From assembly GCA_020833205.1 (NCBI GenBank), contig JAJHQT010000014.1, positions 1 to 14,397 of the forward strand: a DNA stretch of 14,397 nucleotides, read 5' to 3'. A program made the translations under genes and the position numbers. Shown here in pieces: positions 12,806-14,397 of the stretch. Within the stretch, counting starts at the first letter, position 1. Each line of letters begins with the position of its first letter. This stretch comes from Pyrobaculum sp. (GTDB taxonomy: Archaea > Thermoproteota > Thermoprotei > Thermoproteales > Thermoproteaceae). Below the pieces are notes generated by a model. That model was not told the origin of the DNA. It searched no databases and saw nothing but the letters and a program-made list of their open reading frames with translations.

Positions 12806-14137
12806 CTTTATCTGCACCTGCGCCGGCCTTACCTCAATTATCTGCCCGGCCGCAATCGTCCTGCCCATGTCGCGGAGGGCGAAGCGGCCAAGCGCCGGGA
12901 AGTCGCTGAACTTCTCAGCCACCACAGGTTTCAACGGCTTAATTTTCACAATCGCTACGTCGCCCTGCTTTATGAACTGAGGCTTCTGCTCCACCGCCTG
13001 GCCCGTACGCGGATCTAGCTTAGACACAAGCTCGGTGATCTGCACAGGCACCGTGGCCGTGTGGATGTGCATAACCGGCGCATAGCCGGGCCCTATGGCC
13101 GTGGGGTGCCACAACACAACTACACGCGCCACAATCTCCTCAGCTACAGTGGGCACGTTGTCAACTTTGCCCAACACGTCGCCGCGTTTTACATCCTCTT
13201 TGCCGATCCCCCTCACGTTTACGCCCACGTTGTCACCCGGCTGAGCTTGTTCAAGCTTCATGTGGTGAGTCTCGATAGACCTAACGTCGCCTACCTTCGC
13301 AGGCGGGACGATGACGACCTTGTCGCCTATCTTCAACACGCCTGTTTCTACTCTGCCGACGACCACAGTGCCAGCGCCTGTAATGGTGAAGACGTCTTGA
13401 ATCGGCATTCTGAGCGGCTTGTCTGTCGGCCTCGGAGGCGGCTGGAAGGTGTCAAGAACCTCTAACAACACGGGGCCGTTGTACCACGGCATGTTGGGAG
13501 ATTTCGACTTAACATTGTCGCCCTTGACGGCGCTCACAGGCACAAAGTAGATCTTGCTGGGGTCGTAACCCAACAACTTCAACAATTTCGACACCTCGGC
13601 CTTGACTTGTTCATACCTCTTCTGGTCGTAATTCACTACGTCCATCTTATTCACAGCAACTACAAGCTGTTGAATGCCGAGCGTCCTGATCAAGAAGAGG
13701 TGTTCTCTGCCTTGTCCCTGTGGCCCAATTGCGGCCTCGAACTCGCCAGGTCGGGCAGAGATCACAAACAAGGCGGCATCTGCCTGGCTGGCTCCTACTA
13801 TCATGTTCTTGACGAAGTCTCGGTGGCCTGGCAAGTCGATAATTGTAATAAACAACTTATTGGTCTCGAAGCCCACGTGTGTGGCCTCGATGGTGACGCC
13901 GCGTTCACGCTCCTCTTTGAACCTGTCGAGAATCCACGCGAAGGCGAAATCCTCCTTACCCATTTTCTTAGCCATCTCCTCAATTTCTTTGAAAGCCTTC
14001 TCGTCGACGTAACCTGTCTCGTAGAGCAACCGCCCTACTAATGTCGACTTGCCGTTATCGACGTGGCCCACCACTGCCAAGTTCAAGTGCGGCTTCTGTA
14101 GGGCCGTAGGTTTTGGTGGCAGTACTATCGATGGCAT
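12803..14137 (-). CDS. tuf: Translation elongation factor 1-alpha (EF-Tu homologue)
   Basis: The GTPase delivers aminoacyl-tRNA to the ribosomal A site. The 444-residue length is typical of archaea. G1 is GHVDNGKS (24-31), the switch I region has KEERERGVTIEATH, G3 is DLPGHRDFVKNM, G4 NKMD and the G5 region SAVKGDN. The beta-barrel domains II and III follow, with GAGTVVVGRVETG and the closing RDMGRTIAAGQIIEV. G3 carries Leu where most EF-1alpha have Ala (DAPGH). A 12-residue proline-containing N-terminal extension (MPSIVLPPKPTA) precedes the first strand. The ATG at 14137 has a TTATAAA box about 24 nt upstream, indicating a leaderless message. The gene is divergent from ribosomal protein L34e, with 73 bp between start codons. 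Confidence 0.97.
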   Translation of the reverse strand: MPSIVLPPKPTALQKPHLNLAVVGHVDNGKSTLVGRLLYETGYVDEKAFKEIEEMAKKMGKEDFAFAWILDRFKEERERGVTIEATHVGFETNKLFITIIDLPGHRDFVKNMIVGASQADAALFVISARPGEFEAAIGPQGQGREHLFLIRTLGIQQLVVAVNKMDVVNYDQKRYEQVKAEVSKLLKLLGYDPSKIYFVPVSAVKGDNVKSKSPNMPWYNGPVLLEVLDTFQPPPRPTDKPLRMPIQDVFTITGAGTVVVGRVETGVLKIGDKVVIVPPAKVGDVRSIETHHMKLEQAQPGDNVGVNVRGIGKEDVKRGDVLGKVDNVPTVAEEIVARVVVLWHPTAIGPGYAPVMHIHTATVPVQITELVSKLDPRTGQAVEQKPQFIKQGDVAIVKIKPLKPVVAEKFSDFPALGRFALRDMGRTIAAGQIIEVRPAQVQIK

Positions 14138-14157
14138 AAGCGTCGTTATCTATTGTC

Positions 14158-14164
14158 TTATAAA
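14158..14164 (-). promoter_or_regulatory. TATA box of the EF-1alpha gene
   Basis: On the minus strand this reads TTTATAA, centred 24 nt upstream of the ATG at 14137. It is preceded by an A-rich AAAAA run that could belong to a BRE/TATA element of a strong promoter. Confidence 0.65.
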
Positions 14165-14184
14165 TTTTTCGAATGTCCAAAGGC

Positions 14185-14191
14185 TTAAAAA
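14185..14191 (+). promoter_or_regulatory. TATA box of the L34e gene
   Basis: TTAAAAA is centred about 23 nt upstream of the ATG at 14211. Unlike the other divergent pairs here, this pair has two well separated boxes. Confidence 0.55.
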
Positions 14192-14210
14192 CTGATCTAT
14201 TCGATCTGTC

Positions 14211-14397
14211 ATGCCCCGCCCAGCACAGCGTTCTAGAACTCTCAGGAGAATAAAAGTAAGGACGCCAGGTGGGCGAACGGTTACGAGATATGAGAAGAGA
14301 GCGAAGGGGGTGCCCAAATGTCCAGTTACTGGACTGCCGCTTAGCGGCATGAACGCGAAAGTGTATAGATTCGGCGTCTCCATAAGAGCCCCCAGTA
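14211..14397 (+). CDS. rpl34e: 50S ribosomal protein L34e, N-terminal part (cut by window edge)
   Basis: The first 62 codons of an archaeal/eukaryotic large-subunit protein eL34 run off the right edge. [20 protein letters not shown], then [27 protein letters not shown] and a following basic stretch match the family: a basic N-terminus, the TPGGR motif, and the Cys block of the zinc-ribbon half. Here that block is C-P-V-T-G rather than CxxCG, so one of the usual zinc cysteines seems replaced by Thr, a change also common in other archaeal L34e as I recall. The ATG start has a TATA-like box about 23 nt upstream. The protein sits on the surface of the 50S subunit. Confidence 0.9.
   Translation, partial: MPRPAQRSRTLRRIKVRTPGGRTVTRYEKRAKGVPKCPVTGLPLSGMNAKVYRFGVSIRAPS

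Noticed and set aside
13306..13360. Possible C/D box guide RNA (ATGACGA-like box C) antisense to EF-1alpha
   Set aside because: No CTGA box D or terminal pairing at a suitable distance; the match is within conserved coding sequence.
13061..13465. A 134-codon plus-strand frame inside EF-1alpha, and others around 13607-14041
   Set aside because: They are antisense to an intact, highly conserved translation factor.
14150..14383. A 77-codon minus-strand frame at the right end
   Set aside because: It is antisense to the start of ribosomal protein L34e and crosses the promoter region.

Overview
The window is 14.4 kb of compact, gene-dense archaeal chromosome. It most resembles a hyperthermophilic member of the Thermoproteales, probably Pyrobaculum or a close relative. 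The evidence is elongation factor 1-alpha, ribosomal protein L34e, an XPD helicase, HerA, diphthamide synthase Dph2 and the archaeal riboflavin enzymes (GTP cyclohydrolase III plus a creatininase-type deformylase). GTG starts are very common, and most start codons lie 22-26 nt downstream of a TATA-like box, which fits the leaderless transcription established for Pyrobaculum. The genus is inferred from gene content and sequence style; no database search was possible. I saw no insertion sequence, CRISPR array, tRNA, rRNA or other sign of an accessory island. No gap between genes exceeds about 90 bases.

Layout. 1-171 (-): 5' part of a histone-deacetylase-family gene. 231-425 (+): a small charged protein of unknown function. 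403-3129: a riboflavin block, with a creatininase-family protein (probable ArfB, -) divergent from GTP cyclohydrolase III (ArfA), the diaminopyrimidine reductase (ArfC) and DHBP synthase (RibB), all +. 3113-4674: a YkgJ-like cysteine-cluster protein (-) divergent from a geranylgeranyl-reductase-family flavoprotein (+). 4666-7590: nicotinate phosphoribosyltransferase (-) divergent from an XPD/Rad3 helicase (+). 7562-8050 (-): a proline-rich membrane protein with a perfect 40-bp internal direct repeat. 8122-12789 (+): a type IA topoisomerase overlapping dph2, then a small CxxC/HxxH protein and a HerA-type ATPase. 12803-14137 (-): EF-1alpha. 14211-end (+): ribosomal protein L34e, cut by the window edge.

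How the genes work together. The riboflavin block covers both branches that feed lumazine synthesis: GTP to the reduced diaminopyrimidine (ArfA, ArfB, ArfC) and ribulose 5-phosphate to DHBP (RibB). Its two non-coding junctions carry inverted repeats that could be operators. These are the most interesting unexplained signals in the window. The remaining genes are mostly housekeeping: NAD salvage, lipid saturation, DNA repair and topology, and translation. They are arranged as alternating divergent pairs with very short shared promoters and convergent pairs with overlapping 3' ends.

I found no clearly new multi-gene system. The best candidates for something undescribed are the inverted repeats of the riboflavin block, the proline-rich membrane protein, the small CxxC/HxxH protein with a 14-bp palindrome at its start, and a bidirectional hairpin built from the stop codons of herA and EF-1alpha.
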